A DNA stretch of 64,000 nt from Niveibacterium terrae (GCF_048213115.1 NZ_CP172404.1:558001-622000); one strand, 5' to 3'; positions 37,988 to 47,177 are shown, numbered from the stretch's first letter. Numbers and translations are program-made. The notes: a model not told the origin generated them from the sequence alone.

Positions 37988-39136
37988 TTACTTAATGACG
38001 GCTGTAGCGAGGCGCTTCAGGCCTTCCCTGAGTACTGTCGGCGGGCAGCCGAAGTTCAGACGCACAAAGCCGGGCGCCCCAAACTCACTGCCGTCAGACA
38101 AGCCAAGCCCCGCCGCCTCCAGAGCCTTCTGGGCATTGGCGATCCCTTTGTCCTTTGCCCATTCCCGACAGTCTATCCAGGCAAGGTAAGTCGCCTCGAC
38201 CGGGGTCATCGCAAGTCCCGGCTGCGCGGCGACCGTCGCTTCGACCTCCGCGGCGTTCCGCCTCAGCACTTCGAGCAGGGCCTGGCGCCACGGTTCCGCA
38301 CCACGGAGAGCGGCCTCCATTCCGATCAGGCCCAACTGACCCACATGCGGCACGATTCCCGCTGCGGCGCGCTGGAAACGGCGCCTCAGTTCCGCATCGG
38401 GGATCACCGCAAAAGCGGCGCCCAGGCCCGGGATGTTGAAAGTCTTCGAGGGCGCCATCAGCGTGATCGTCCGGTGGGCGATCTCGGGGTGGGCGAAGGC
38501 GAGCGGGCGGTGGCGTGCCCCGGGGGCGAGCAAGAGGCCGCAGTGGATCTCGTCGGAGCAGATCACGCTGTCGTGGCGCTCGGCCAGCGCGGCGATACGG
38601 GCGAGCTCGCTCTCGTCCCAGGCGCGCCCGACCGGGTTGTGTGGATGGCACAGAAGCCAGGTCTTGCAGCCCGGCAGGACGGCTTCGACCGCGTCGAAGT
38701 CGTATTCCCAGCGCGTCTCGCCCCGTTTCAGTTCGGTAGTGCGCAGAGGCCGGCCCGAGTTTTTCGGAGCGGCGAGGAAGGGCGGATAGACCGGAGTCGA
38801 GCAGAACACCGGGTCTCCCGGCTCGCCGGAAGCGCGCACCGCGAGGTTGATCCCGACGACGAGGCCGGGCAGGCAGACGATCCACGAAGGATCGACGCGC
38901 CAGCCGTACTGTTCTTCAAGGTGGGTCGTGATGGCCGAGAGAACCGCGTCGTCCTCGGCCTGGTAGGCGAAATGGCCGCGCGCAACGGCGCCCTGTAACG
39001 CCTCGATCACGCAGGGCGGAGACCTGAAATCCATGTCCGCGACCCACATCGGGATCACATCACGACCCGCATAACGTGCCCATTTGAGCGTGCGGGCATT
39101 CTCGAGTGCGAGGGGAGTCTCAAAATCGAAAGCCAT
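37988..39136 (-). CDS. PatB/MalY-family PLP-dependent C-S lyase
   Basis: A 382-residue fold-type I PLP enzyme of the MalY/PatB branch, which cleaves cystathionine or other cysteine S-conjugates to pyruvate, ammonia and a thiol. Family landmarks are PMWVADMDFRSPP near the N terminus, LCHPHNPVGRAW (PLP phenol contact region), CSDEIHCGLL, and the PLP lysine in MAPSKTFNIPGLG. I start at the ATG 39136; upstream extension is open but unlike the family. It could equally be a maltose-regulatory MalY homologue, but no mal genes are present. Confidence 0.85.
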   Translation of the reverse strand: MAFDFETPLALENARTLKWARYAGRDVIPMWVADMDFRSPPCVIEALQGAVARGHFAYQAEDDAVLSAITTHLEEQYGWRVDPSWIVCLPGLVVGINLAVRASGEPGDPVFCSTPVYPPFLAAPKNSGRPLRTTELKRGETRWEYDFDAVEAVLPGCKTWLLCHPHNPVGRAWDESELARIAALAERHDSVICSDEIHCGLLLAPGARHRPLAFAHPEIAHRTITLMAPSKTFNIPGLGAAFAVIPDAELRRRFQRAAAGIVPHVGQLGLIGMEAALRGAEPWRQALLEVLRRNAAEVEATVAAQPGLAMTPVEATYLAWIDCREWAKDKGIANAQKALEAAGLGLSDGSEFGAPGFVRLNFGCPPTVLREGLKRLATAVIK

Positions 39137-39267
39137 GATCCAGCCTGATGCGAAGGGAGTCCCATTGTAGGGGACTTGCGCATCGGTGCGGCTGGCGAGG
39201 TGCATCAGGCGTAAACTACGCGATTGCCAATCGGGCCGTCCCTGGCGGGAGATCGACCCCCAACAAC

Positions 39268-40323
39268 ATGCTCAGTCTGCTCCGGTTTGTCTTTTCGATG
39301 TTCGTGGTGCTGGCTCACCTCGCCGAAGATGTCCGATTTTTCTCCCATTGGGGGGTTTTTGCGGTCTTCGGTTTCTATGTGATCTCGGGCTACCTGATGG
39401 CGGTGGTCCTCAACCAGACCTACTCGTTCAACTTCGCCGCGTTCGCGCTCAACCGCAGTCTGAGGCTTTTCCCCGCCTATCTCCTCGTCGCGGCGGCGAC
39501 ACTGCTCGCCATTGTTCTTCAGCCTGGAGCGGGTGACTTCCATATCGCCTGGGGTTTCGATCCGGGGGCGCGGGATGTGCTCGCCAACGCTTTGATCGTT
39601 CCTTTCGAGTTCGTCGAGGCTCCGTTCAAACTGGTGCCTCCGGCCTGGTCCGTCGCGGCCGAGCTGATCAACTACTTCCTGCTCTGGTTGATCATCGCGA
39701 GAAGCCGCAAGCTCGCGATTGTCGCGGTGCTGCTCGCGCTGGCTTTTCATGTTCTGAGTCTCGCTCAGGGCGCGGGCTGGGAGGCGCGCTACTTCCCGTA
39801 CTACGCGGCGATCCTGCCTTTCGCGCTCGGCGCCTGCCTGTACTTTTTCAAGGGCAGTCTCGCGGCGCTGAAGGAAGGCCAGGTCAAAGCGGGGGTTCTC
39901 GTGGCCAGCCTCGTCTGGGGCGCGAATCTCGTGCTCTGCGGCTTCCTCTCCCGTCCGGGAGGGCGGCTGTTCGACCTGTTCTTCTATCTGAACCTCGCCG
40001 CGCTGGTCGTGATCATCGGCGGTGTCGTGATCCTGCCCGTGCGCGGCAAGCCGGTCCGGATCGCGAAGATCGAGAAGCTGCTCGGCGATCTCGCCTATCC
40101 GGTCTTTCTGTGCCACTGGCTCGTCGGATTCGAGATCAGCCTCTATCTGCTGGACGGACAGAAGCGGGGGCTGGTGCTGTTCGCGCTCTCCGTGATCCCG
40201 ATCCTGATCCTGTCGCTTGCGCTGATCGGCATCGAGTCGCGGTGGATCGTCCCGCTGCGCAACCGGATCCGTCAGGGCGCGCAGGGGCGCCCGCGGGAAG
40301 CGCTGCAGGGCGCCGCGATCTGA
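39268..40323 (+). CDS. membrane acyltransferase (acyltransferase 3 family)
   Basis: A 351-residue integral membrane protein with about ten hydrophobic segments. The family His appears in FVVLAHLAEDVRF after the first helix, and the Arg-containing loop in ALNRSLRLFPAYLL. Members O-acylate sugars, lipopolysaccharide, exopolysaccharide or antibiotics. No polysaccharide genes are adjacent, so the acceptor is unknown. The ATG at 39268 opens directly into the first membrane helix, but its ribosome-binding site (GGGAG) is rather far upstream. Confidence 0.8.
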   Translation: MLSLLRFVFSMFVVLAHLAEDVRFFSHWGVFAVFGFYVISGYLMAVVLNQTYSFNFAAFALNRSLRLFPAYLLVAAATLLAIVLQPGAGDFHIAWGFDPGARDVLANALIVPFEFVEAPFKLVPPAWSVAAELINYFLLWLIIARSRKLAIVAVLLALAFHVLSLAQGAGWEARYFPYYAAILPFALGACLYFFKGSLAALKEGQVKAGVLVASLVWGANLVLCGFLSRPGGRLFDLFFYLNLAALVVIIGGVVILPVRGKPVRIAKIEKLLGDLAYPVFLCHWLVGFEISLYLLDGQKRGLVLFALSVIPILILSLALIGIESRWIVPLRNRIRQGAQGRPREALQGAAI

Positions 40324-40356
40324 ATGAAGGGAGCGCGGCCGGCGACCGCGCTCCGC

Positions 40357-41478
40357 TCAGATCCCGGTCAGAACCAGGTTGTCGTGGTGGACCAGCTCGG
40401 GCTCGTCGACGTAGCCGAGGATGGAGTCGATCTCGTGGCTCGCGTGGCCGGCGATCCGGGCGATCTCGTGGCTCGCGTAGTTCGCGAGGCCGCGGGCGCG
40501 GACTTGCCCGTCCGGGCCGAGCAGCGCGACGACCTCGCCGCGCAGGAACTCACCTTCGACTCCGGTCACGCCGACCGGCAACAGGCTGCGGCCGGATTCG
40601 AGCGCGCGCACCGCACCGGCGTCGAGCTGCAGGCTGCCGGCGAGTCTCAAGTGGTCGGCCAGCCATTGCTTGCGCGCGGCCAGAGGTGAGTGCGAGGCAT
40701 AGAGCAGCGTGCCCAGCGCTTCGCCCTTGGCGAGACGAAGCAGCACTTCGGGTTCGCGGCCGCTGGCGATGCAGGTGTGCGCGCCGCTGCGCGCGGCGCG
40801 CTGAGCGGCCCGGATCTTCGTGATCATGCCGCCGCGCGAGATTCCGCTGCCCGCGCCTCCCGCCATCGCTTCGAAGGCGGGGTCTTCGGCCTGCCCCTCG
40901 GCGACCAGGGTCGCGTTTGGGTCCTGGCGGGGATCGGCCGTGTACAGACCTTTCTGGTCGGTCAGAATGATCAGCGCGTCGGCGACCATCAGGTTGGCGA
41001 CCAGAGCGCCCAGCGTGTCGTTGTCGCCGAACTTGATTTCGTCGGTGACGACCGTGTCGTTCTCGTTGATGATCGGAATCACGCCCAGATCGAGGAGGGT
41101 CGCCAGCGTCGTCCGTGCGTTCAGATAGCGGGTGCGGTCGGTCAGATCCTCGTGGGTCAGCAGCAACTGCGCAGTGCGCAGGCCGTACTTCGAGAAGATC
41201 TCTTCATAGGCTTGGGCGAGGCCCATCTGACCGACGGCCGCGGCGGCCTGCAGTGCGTGGGTTTCGCTGGGCCGGGTCGTCCAGCCCAGGCTCTTCATGC
41301 CGGCTGCGATCGCGCCGGACGAGACCAGCATGATCTGACGTTTCTCCCGGCGCAACGCGGCGATCTGGCGCGCCCATTCTTCGAGCGCGCCGAGCGCGAG
41401 GCCACGGCCGTTATCGGTGACCAGCGCGCTGCCGACCTTGATGACCAGCCTGTGTGCCTCGCGGATCTGCTCACGCAT
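40357..41478 (-). CDS. proB: glutamate 5-kinase
   Basis: A 373-residue ProB, the first and feedback-inhibited step of proline synthesis. The amino-acid-kinase domain begins RLVIKVGSALVTDNGRGL and includes PIINENDTVVTDEIKFGDND and GTGGM-like GISRGGMITKIRAA. A PUA domain covers the last ~90 residues. It overlaps obgE by eight bases and is the last gene of the rplU-rpmA-obgE-proB arrangement common in betaproteobacteria. Confidence 0.96.
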   Translation of the reverse strand: MREQIREAHRLVIKVGSALVTDNGRGLALGALEEWARQIAALRREKRQIMLVSSGAIAAGMKSLGWTTRPSETHALQAAAAVGQMGLAQAYEEIFSKYGLRTAQLLLTHEDLTDRTRYLNARTTLATLLDLGVIPIINENDTVVTDEIKFGDNDTLGALVANLMVADALIILTDQKGLYTADPRQDPNATLVAEGQAEDPAFEAMAGGAGSGISRGGMITKIRAAQRAARSGAHTCIASGREPEVLLRLAKGEALGTLLYASHSPLAARKQWLADHLRLAGSLQLDAGAVRALESGRSLLPVGVTGVEGEFLRGEVVALLGPDGQVRARGLANYASHEIARIAGHASHEIDSILGYVDEPELVHHDNLVLTGI

Positions 41479-42616
41479 TCTCGTCGTCTCCGTCCTCGTC
41501 TTCTTCGCCGCCCTCCTGCTTGGCCAGCTCGGCCGCGATTACTTCTTCCGGAGTCGGGCCGACCGGAGTCAGGTCCAGCTCTTCGTCGGGTTCGTCCTCG
41601 GGACGCGGGTGCTCGTCGAGGTGGGCCTGGATCGCGTGGATCAAGGCTTGAAGGTTTTCCTTCTTGATCGCCGAGATCGCAAACCAGCGCTCAGGCCGCC
41701 CATAGGCGTCGAGGAAGGCTTCGATCTTCGCTTCGCGTTCGTCGTCCTGGAGCAGGTCGATCTTGTTGATGACCAGCCAGCGCGGCTTCGCGGCGAGCTC
41801 GGGGTCGTACTTCTCGAGCTCGGCAACGATCGCCTTCGCTTCGCGAACCGGATCGGCTTCGGGGTCGAAGGGGGCGATGTCGACGAGGTGAAGCAGCAGG
41901 TTGGTTCGCGCCAGGTGGCGCAGGAAGCGATGCCCCAGGCCTGCGCCCTCGGCTGCACCTTCGATCAGTCCCGGAATGTCCGCGATCACGAAACCGCGCC
42001 CGACGTTCGTGCGCACGACCCCGAGGTTCGGATACAGGGTCGTGAAGGGGTAGTCGGCGACTTTCGGGCGGGCGGCCGAAACCGAGCTGATGAAAGTCGA
42101 CTTGCCTGCATTGGGCTGGCCGAGAAGGCCAACGTCAGCAAGAACCTTCAATTCCAGGTGCAGCATGAACTGTTCGCCCGGCTTGCCCATCGTCTTCTTG
42201 CGCGGGGCGCGGTTCGTGCTGGTCTTGAAGTGGATGTTGCCCAGGCCACCGCGGCCGCCGTGGGCGAGAATAACTTTCTTGCCGTCGCGGTTGAGGTCGG
42301 CCACGATCTCGCCGGTTTCGGCGTCCCGGATCACGGTGCCGACCGGCATCCTCAGCGTGATGTCCTCGCCGCCTTTGCCGTAGCAGTCCTTGCTGCCGCC
42401 GTTCTCGCCCCGTTCAGCGCGGTAGCTGCGGGTGTAGCGGTAGTCGAGCAGAGTGTTGATGTTGCGATCGGCGACCGCGAAGACGTGGCCGCCATGGCCT
42501 CCGTCGCCGCCATTCGGTCCGCCGAAGGGGATGAATTTTTCGCGCCGGAAGGTGGCGACGCCATTGCCGCCGTCGCCGGCATGCACTTCGATTCGGGCTT
42601 CGTCGAAGAATTTCAT
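41471..42616 (-). CDS. obgE: GTPase ObgE/CgtA
   Basis: A 381-residue ribosome-assembly and stress-related GTPase. The Gly-rich Obg domain occupies about residues 1-158 (GDGGNGVATFRREKFIPFGG, GGRGGLGN). The G domain follows with GLLGQPNAGKST, DIPGLIEGA and NKIDLL. The C-terminal tail is strongly acidic (EGGEEDEDGDDENA). I start at the ATG 42616, where the conserved MKFFDEARIEV begins. Confidence 0.97.
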   Translation of the reverse strand: MKFFDEARIEVHAGDGGNGVATFRREKFIPFGGPNGGDGGHGGHVFAVADRNINTLLDYRYTRSYRAERGENGGSKDCYGKGGEDITLRMPVGTVIRDAETGEIVADLNRDGKKVILAHGGRGGLGNIHFKTSTNRAPRKKTMGKPGEQFMLHLELKVLADVGLLGQPNAGKSTFISSVSAARPKVADYPFTTLYPNLGVVRTNVGRGFVIADIPGLIEGAAEGAGLGHRFLRHLARTNLLLHLVDIAPFDPEADPVREAKAIVAELEKYDPELAAKPRWLVINKIDLLQDDEREAKIEAFLDAYGRPERWFAISAIKKENLQALIHAIQAHLDEHPRPEDEPDEELDLTPVGPTPEEVIAAELAKQEGGEEDEDGDDENA

Positions 42617-42705
42617 CGTGTGTCTCCTGACACCGCAGACGCCGGATGACGCGGCAAAGCGCCATCGGGTCTCTGCAGTGCGCAAAATGTTGGGCCCAGA
42701 TAGCA

Positions 42706-42734
42706 AAAAGCCCTACCGCGAGGATAGGGCTTTT
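42706..42734 (-). terminator. terminator after rpmA
   Basis: AAAAGCCCTA/TAGGGCTTTT forms a perfect 10-bp stem between rpmA and obgE. T tracts flank both sides, so it can act on either strand. It should set rplU-rpmA apart from obgE-proB with partial read-through. Confidence 0.75.
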
Positions 42735-42752
42735 CGCTCGCTCGGGACCCGG

Positions 42753-43016
42753 TTACTGCTGGGCCGGAACGATCACCACGGTGCGTTGACGCTTGGCGCC
42801 CTTGACCGTGAACTGCACGGTGCCGTCGGTCAGCGCGAACAGGGTGTGATCCTTGCCGATGCCGACGTTTTCGCCCGGGTGGTATTCGGTGCCGCGTTGG
42901 CGAACGATGATGTTCCCCGCGATCACGAACTGACCACCGTAGCGCTTGACGCCAAGGCGCTTTGATTCTGAGTCGCGGCCGTTGCGCGAACTACCGCCAG
43001 CTTTTTTGTGTGCCAT
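42753..43016 (-). CDS. rpmA: 50S ribosomal protein L27
   Basis: An 87-residue L27 whose N-terminal arm reaches the peptidyl-transferase centre. It begins AHKKAGGSSRNGRDSESKRL and carries GNIIVRQRGTEYHPG. No N-terminal propeptide of the Firmicutes type is present. Confidence 0.97.
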   Translation of the reverse strand: MAHKKAGGSSRNGRDSESKRLGVKRYGGQFVIAGNIIVRQRGTEYHPGENVGIGKDHTLFALTDGTVQFTVKGAKRQRTVVIVPAQQ

Positions 43017-43031
43017 GTCGAATACTCCCGA

Positions 43032-43343
43032 TCAGGCCGAGATCGCTTCGATGCGAAGCTCGGTGTAATTCTGACGATGCCCCTGGTGCTTCTGGTAGTG
43101 CTTGCGACGGCGCATCTTGAAAATCGTGATCTTGTCGTGACGGCCATGGGCCAGCACGGTTGCCTTGACAGAAGCACCAGCGATCACTGGCGTGCCGATC
43201 TTGACCGACTCGCCTTCCCCTGCCATCAGAACCTGATCCAGGGTGATCTCGGTGCCAACTTCCGCAGGTATCTGTTCTACCTTGATCTTCTCGCCGGCGA
43301 CGACGCGATACTGCTTGCCGCCGGTTTTTATGACCGCGTACAT
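43032..43343 (-). CDS. rplU: 50S ribosomal protein L21
   Basis: A 103-residue L21. It begins MYAVIKTGGKQYRVVAGEKI and ends with the basic KMRRRKHYQKHQGHRQNY segment. The ATG at 43343 has GGAG upstream. It is first in the rplU-rpmA operon, with a clear promoter at 43388-43416. Confidence 0.97.
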   Translation of the reverse strand: MYAVIKTGGKQYRVVAGEKIKVEQIPAEVGTEITLDQVLMAGEGESVKIGTPVIAGASVKATVLAHGRHDKITIFKMRRRKHYQKHQGHRQNYTELRIEAISA

Positions 43344-43387
43344 GTTGAACTCCGTTCTCAAAGAACAAACAACGTAAAGAGCCGGTG

Positions 43388-43416
43388 ATTTTATGTGAGA
43401 GCCAGAGCTAAGTCAA
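43388..43416 (-). promoter_or_regulatory. promoter of rplU-rpmA
   Basis: On the minus strand TTGACT (43416-43411), a 17-bp spacer and TAAAAT (43393-43388), followed by CACCGGCTCTTTACG. The downstream CTCTTTA resembles the start region at rpsL. Confidence 0.7.
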
Positions 43417-43455
43417 AGTTTTTGTTCGGGTTTTTGTCCTTTGGTCCGGTTTGGC

Positions 43456-43484
43456 TTGACGCTCGGGCAGCCGCTTTCTAGCAT
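43456..43484 (+). promoter_or_regulatory. promoter of ispB
   Basis: TTGACG at 43456-43461, a 17-bp spacer and TAGCAT at 43479-43484. The transcript should start near 43491, which places the translation start downstream of that point and excludes the longer open frame from 43441. Confidence 0.7.
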
Positions 43485-43515
43485 TGCTTCTTTTGTCCTG
43501 ATCGGGACCATCTTG

Positions 43516-44481
43516 TTGAACCACGAACTCTACGCGCCGATCGCCTCCGACATGTCGGCCCTCGATCGCGTGATTCGCGAGCGGCTGAGCTCGGACGTCG
43601 CGCTGATCCGGCAGGTTGCCGAGTACATCATCGGCGCGGGGGGCAAGAGGCTGCGTCCGGCCCTGCTGATGCTGGTCGCCGATGCGCTGGGCTATCGCGG
43701 CGAACACCATTACGAGCTCGCCGCTGTCGTCGAGTTCCTCCATACGTCGTCGCTGCTGCACGACGATGTCGTCGATGAGTCCGAGATGAGGCGGGGTAAC
43801 AAGACCGCGAACGCGCTGTTTGGCAACGCCGCATCGGTTCTGGTCGGCGACTTCCTCTACTCGCGTGCGTCCCAGATGATGGTGTCCGTCGGCAGCATGC
43901 CGGCGATCCAGATCCTCTCGGATGCGACCAACGTGATCGCCGAGGGCGAAGTGCTGCAGCTGATGAACGTCCACAATGCGGATATCAGCGTCGAAGACTA
44001 TCTGCGGGTGATCCACTACAAGACCGCGATGCTGTTCGAGGCCGCGGCCCGGCTCGGGGCTGTCCTCGGCGGGCTCGATCAGGCGGGGCAGGACAGGATA
44101 GGCGAGTTCGGGCGCCACCTCGGCGCGGCTTTCCAGCTGATCGACGACGTGCTCGACTATTCGGGGGACGAAGCGCAGACCGGCAAGCACCTCGGCGACG
44201 ATTTGGCTGAAGGCAAGCCGACCCTGCCGCTGATTCATGTGCTCGAGCACGGTACGCCGGAACAGGTCAGCGTGGTGCGCCGCGCGATCGAGACCGGCGG
44301 TCGCGAAGTGTTTGCCGAAGTGCTGGCCGCGATCCGCGCAACCGATGCGCTCGGGCGCACGCGTGCACTTGCCGTCGCGGAGGCGGAAAAGGCAAAAGGA
44401 GCTCTGGATGTACTTTCCTCTTCCCTTTTCAAAAAGTCACTGCTACAATTATGTGACTTTGCAGTTGCACGGGACCATTAA
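43516..44481 (+). CDS. ispB: octaprenyl diphosphate synthase
   Basis: A trans-prenyltransferase of about 321 residues that makes the quinone side chain. The two Asp-rich motifs are HDDVVDE (about residue 77) and LIDDVLDYSGD (about 204); GGKRLRPAL is also conserved. No ATG fits the family N terminus, so I use the TTG at 43516 (an adjacent TTG is at 43513) with GGGA upstream, leading into NHELYAPIASDM. An ATG at the M of DMSAL is a shorter alternative. The end is intact and lies just outside the island junction. Confidence 0.93.
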   Translation: MNHELYAPIASDMSALDRVIRERLSSDVALIRQVAEYIIGAGGKRLRPALLMLVADALGYRGEHHYELAAVVEFLHTSSLLHDDVVDESEMRRGNKTANALFGNAASVLVGDFLYSRASQMMVSVGSMPAIQILSDATNVIAEGEVLQLMNVHNADISVEDYLRVIHYKTAMLFEAAARLGAVLGGLDQAGQDRIGEFGRHLGAAFQLIDDVLDYSGDEAQTGKHLGDDLAEGKPTLPLIHVLEHGTPEQVSVVRRAIETGGREVFAEVLAAIRATDALGRTRALAVAEAEKAKGALDVLSSSLFKKSLLQLCDFAVARDH

Positions 44482-44529
44482 GACCCCTGCAGTACTGGGT
44501 TGGTTCCTCGGTGCAGCTGCTTTGTTTTT

Positions 44530-44606
44530 CGGGGTGTAGCTTAGCCTGGTAGAGCGCTACGTTCGGGACGTAGAGGCCGGAGGTTCGAATCCTCTCACCC
44601 CGACCA
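44530..44606 (+). tRNA. tRNA-Pro (CGG), island integration target
   Basis: A 77-nt cloverleaf with the encoded CCA end. The anticodon loop TTCGGGA sits on a CTACG/CGTAG stem, giving anticodon CGG. The last 47 nt are supplied by, or identical to, the island's attachment sequence, so the gene stays functional after integration. Confidence 0.95.
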
Positions 44607-44608
44607 GG
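44560..44608 (+). repeat. attL (49-bp direct repeat, tRNA-Pro 3' part)
   Basis: Starts at the C before the anticodon loop and runs two bases past the CCA end. It is identical to 59174-59222; the sequences differ immediately outside both edges. Confidence 0.9.
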
Positions 44609-44618
44609 AATTCCCTTC

Positions 44619-44650
44619 AAAAACAGCGGGTTATATAACCCGCTGTTTTT
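44619..44650 (+). terminator. terminator supplied by the island to tRNA-Pro
   Basis: AAAAACAGCGGGTT/AACCCGCTGTTTTT with loop ATAT, a 14-bp stem flanked by T on the right. It replaces the native terminator, which now lies at 59227-59262. Confidence 0.85.
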
Positions 44651-44664
44651 GTTTTTGGGGAGCG

Positions 44665-44694
44665 CAGTGGCAACTCAGTGGCAACTTGCCACTG
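44665..44694. repeat. candidate integrase arm sites near attL
   Basis: CAGTGGCAAC occurs twice in direct orientation (44665-44674 and 44676-44685), followed by the inverted TTGCCACTG (44686-44694). Related AGTGGCAA-like words cluster near the other end of the island. Confidence 0.5.
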
Positions 44695-44820
44695 TGACCC
44701 AGGCGAAAAAAAAGTTTGCCTACAGTTCTCAGGCACTTTTCGCTGCCAGGCGCGCCGAGCGACAAATCATGCTCGCTCTCTCAACGTATACCGTGCTCCA
44801 TAACCACTGGAGTACGGACC

Positions 44821-46410
44821 ATGGCGTCCATCGAGAATCGTTCCCGTTTTGAGGTCACCGTCAGGAACCGTGACGACCTGACCCAGATCTTTGCCCACAA
44901 CGCCAAGAAGCGGGCTGAAGCCTACTGCAAGTCTCTGTCAGGCCAAGGGCTCAAACCCAAGCTCGCCCGTCTGGACGACTACTATGTAGTACGCGACCGC
45001 AGCCGCTCGCGCAAGGACCAGATGCTGCGCGCGAACAGCAAGGTTGAAGCCGAGTCCATCAGGGCCCGTCTGGAAAGCGAGCAACAACAGGGCCTCTTCA
45101 TCGACTATTCCGAAGGTTTCAAGATCAGCTTTGCCGACTTGATGATTCGTTACCTGCGGGAAGAGGCGCCTCGGCAAAAGAGCTTTGAGGTCGTTGGCTA
45201 CAAAATCAACGCGATGCTCGAAGATGCGGGCTGCCCGCGGCAAGAACTCGCGCGGATTGTCGCCGAGCACCCGAATCCGCACCCCAAGGTCAAGGCGATG
45301 AGAATCCGTGCGCCGACTGGCGTACAGGTGCGGGAATCTTCCGAAGCGAGCAAGTTCATCCGGAAAGGCTTTGCCTCTATCGTTCCGGACGACTTCAGGG
45401 ACTACATCGATGAGCGCTGTCAGGTTGTCGCGCCAGCGACTGTGGACCGAGAAATCGACATCTTTTCTGCGGTCTGTCGCATCGCCATCGACTCTTGGCG
45501 GATTCACGCGGCCAAGAGCCCAATGGATGGCGTGCGTCGCCCGAGGTATTACAACGAGCGAGACCGGCGATTGAAGGGCGATGAGGAAGCTCGTCTGTTG
45601 CGTGCGGCTCATGTCGAGGACCGGGCTCGAAGCATTGAGGCGCGCCTTGACGGATTGGTGGAAAGCAAAGGTGAGGGGACGCACAGCAAGTACGGACGCA
45701 TCCGTGCTCGCAGGCTCTTCATGGACGAGGCCGAGGCGACTCATGAGCACGTGCCTCTCCTGGAAACCTTCGTGCACTTTCAGCTCATGACCGGGGCGCG
45801 TCGTAGCGAAACGCTTTCCTTGACTTGGGATAACGTCGACCTTGATGCCCAGACTGCTTTCCTCCCAGAAACGAAGAATGGTCGCTCGCGCAAGCTGGCC
45901 CTGCGCAGTGACTTGGTTGCACTGTTGCGGGGGTTGCCGCAGGACGACGAATGTGTCTTTCCGATTAGCGTGGATGGCCTCCGCAAGGCCTGGGGGCGCA
46001 TTTGCATGCATGCCGGACTCGTTGGTGAGGACAGCCTGCACATCCACGACCTGCGTCATGAGGCGATCTCCAGTGTCGCCGAGGCTGGCCGCAACACGCC
46101 GGGAGGCTTCTCGCTGATTGACCTGCAGCATTTCTCTGGGCATAGGGATGTGCGCATGCTGATGCGCTACGCTCATCTCTGTACCCAAGCCCTTGCCAAG
46201 CGGCTGGATGTTGCCTTTGGTTCGAATAAGGAGTCTGTGACGCATCGCGGGCGACTTCGCCTTAAAGCCGGTGCCTCAGTGACGCTCAAGGACGTCCTGG
46301 ACGAACAGTCGGCAGTGGCGCAGTCCGTGGAGGATGACAGCGAGATGCTGGTTCCCGCGGTGTTCGCCGGCAATGTCGTCAGGCTCGATTTTCAGCGGAG
46401 GGCGGTCTAA
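44821..46410 (+). CDS. tyrosine recombinase (island integrase)
   Basis: A 529-residue phage-type integrase. The C-terminal catalytic domain has the first Arg in TGARRSETLSLTW, the Lys region ETKNGRSRKL, HDLRHEAIS with the HxxR pair, and the nucleophile region FSGHRDVRMLMRYAHL. The N-terminal ~230 residues hold the arm- and core-binding parts. I start at ATG 44821 with GGAG upstream. Its position just inside attL is typical for tRNA-targeting islands. Its TAA overlaps the next ATG. Confidence 0.93.
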   Translation: MASIENRSRFEVTVRNRDDLTQIFAHNAKKRAEAYCKSLSGQGLKPKLARLDDYYVVRDRSRSRKDQMLRANSKVEAESIRARLESEQQQGLFIDYSEGFKISFADLMIRYLREEAPRQKSFEVVGYKINAMLEDAGCPRQELARIVAEHPNPHPKVKAMRIRAPTGVQVRESSEASKFIRKGFASIVPDDFRDYIDERCQVVAPATVDREIDIFSAVCRIAIDSWRIHAAKSPMDGVRRPRYYNERDRRLKGDEEARLLRAAHVEDRARSIEARLDGLVESKGEGTHSKYGRIRARRLFMDEAEATHEHVPLLETFVHFQLMTGARRSETLSLTWDNVDLDAQTAFLPETKNGRSRKLALRSDLVALLRGLPQDDECVFPISVDGLRKAWGRICMHAGLVGEDSLHIHDLRHEAISSVAEAGRNTPGGFSLIDLQHFSGHRDVRMLMRYAHLCTQALAKRLDVAFGSNKESVTHRGRLRLKAGASVTLKDVLDEQSAVAQSVEDDSEMLVPAVFAGNVVRLDFQRRAV

Positions 46411-46772
46411 TGCCCCAAACCCTCCAGGCGCTGTCCGTTGAGCTTCGAACCATAGAATTCGTCGAGCGCTCCCGCGCTCGCGGCCTAACCGCATCAATAG
46501 ATCTGCGGAGCCGAGGGTTTCGCGTCGCGGTCGACTATGAACCCGAACTCGCGTGCGGGCATCTCGGCACTCTTAAAGGCGTCTTATCGGTCGCCGAAGT
46601 GTATGTGCCGCCGCGATACCGGCGTCGCGGATGGTTGACGCACTACCTCAAGATGTGTGAGCTCCTCGCTGGCGACGCCTGGGGCTTCGTGCGTGAAGCG
46701 CTGGTGCGTCGAGGGTTTGTGTCCATCGAGTTTGCTCCGGAGTTTCTGGTGATGCTCAAAAAGACTAAGTGA
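46410..46772 (+). CDS. small GNAT-like protein coupled to the integrase
   Basis: A 120-residue protein that starts on the last base of the integrase stop codon, so translation is probably coupled. The segment AEVYVPPRYRRRGWLTHYLK resembles the acetyl-CoA-binding motif A of GNAT acetyltransferases (R-x-x-G-x-G/A type), but the second Gly/Ala is replaced and the rest is not clearly similar. It may be a degenerate acetyltransferase or an integrase accessory protein. Confidence 0.5.
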   Translation: MPQTLQALSVELRTIEFVERSRARGLTASIDLRSRGFRVAVDYEPELACGHLGTLKGVLSVAEVYVPPRYRRRGWLTHYLKMCELLAGDAWGFVREALVRRGFVSIEFAPEFLVMLKKTK

Positions 46773-47177
46773 CCTGTCGGCGGCGGAGCGTGCAGGCGAC
46801 ATCGGCCTTCTGAAAATGACCGGGGCATCGAGCGTGATGCCCCGGTCTCAAGTTGAAAATACCAAAGGAATACTGCCTCTTCTCGCTATCTGACCGGCCA
46901 GGGTCAGAGTTCGTGCCACTCGCCGCCAAGCGGACGACACGGCTATCACTGCAAGGAGCTGCCAAGCTCCACTCCCCATGCGGGGGGGCACACTTTTCGA
47001 CTGATGGCAGCTTTCGCTCGCTCCGTCCTCGGCTGATTAAGCCTCGCACGTTGCTCAAACGCTACTTGCCGCCGCTCCCCTGCTTGTGCTCATCTTCTCC
47101 GGTGCCACCCGAAGCAAGAGCCGTCAGCGGTTCCCACGTTAGTCCAACGCGTCAAACCCACGATTTGAGATACGGGG
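46773..47177. other. 405-bp stretch between GNAT-like gene and IS element
   Basis: It contains a strong dyad GACCGGGGCAT/ATGCCCCGGTC at 46818-46847 that probably ends the integrase transcript. An open frame of 122 codons (46853-47221) runs into the IS end, lacks a ribosome-binding site and looks non-coding. Nothing else is recognised. Confidence 0.5.

Noticed and set aside
37721..38998. 425-codon plus-strand frame over the aminotransferase gene
   Set aside because: It is Arg/Gly-rich without a ribosome-binding site and lies opposite a well-conserved PLP enzyme.
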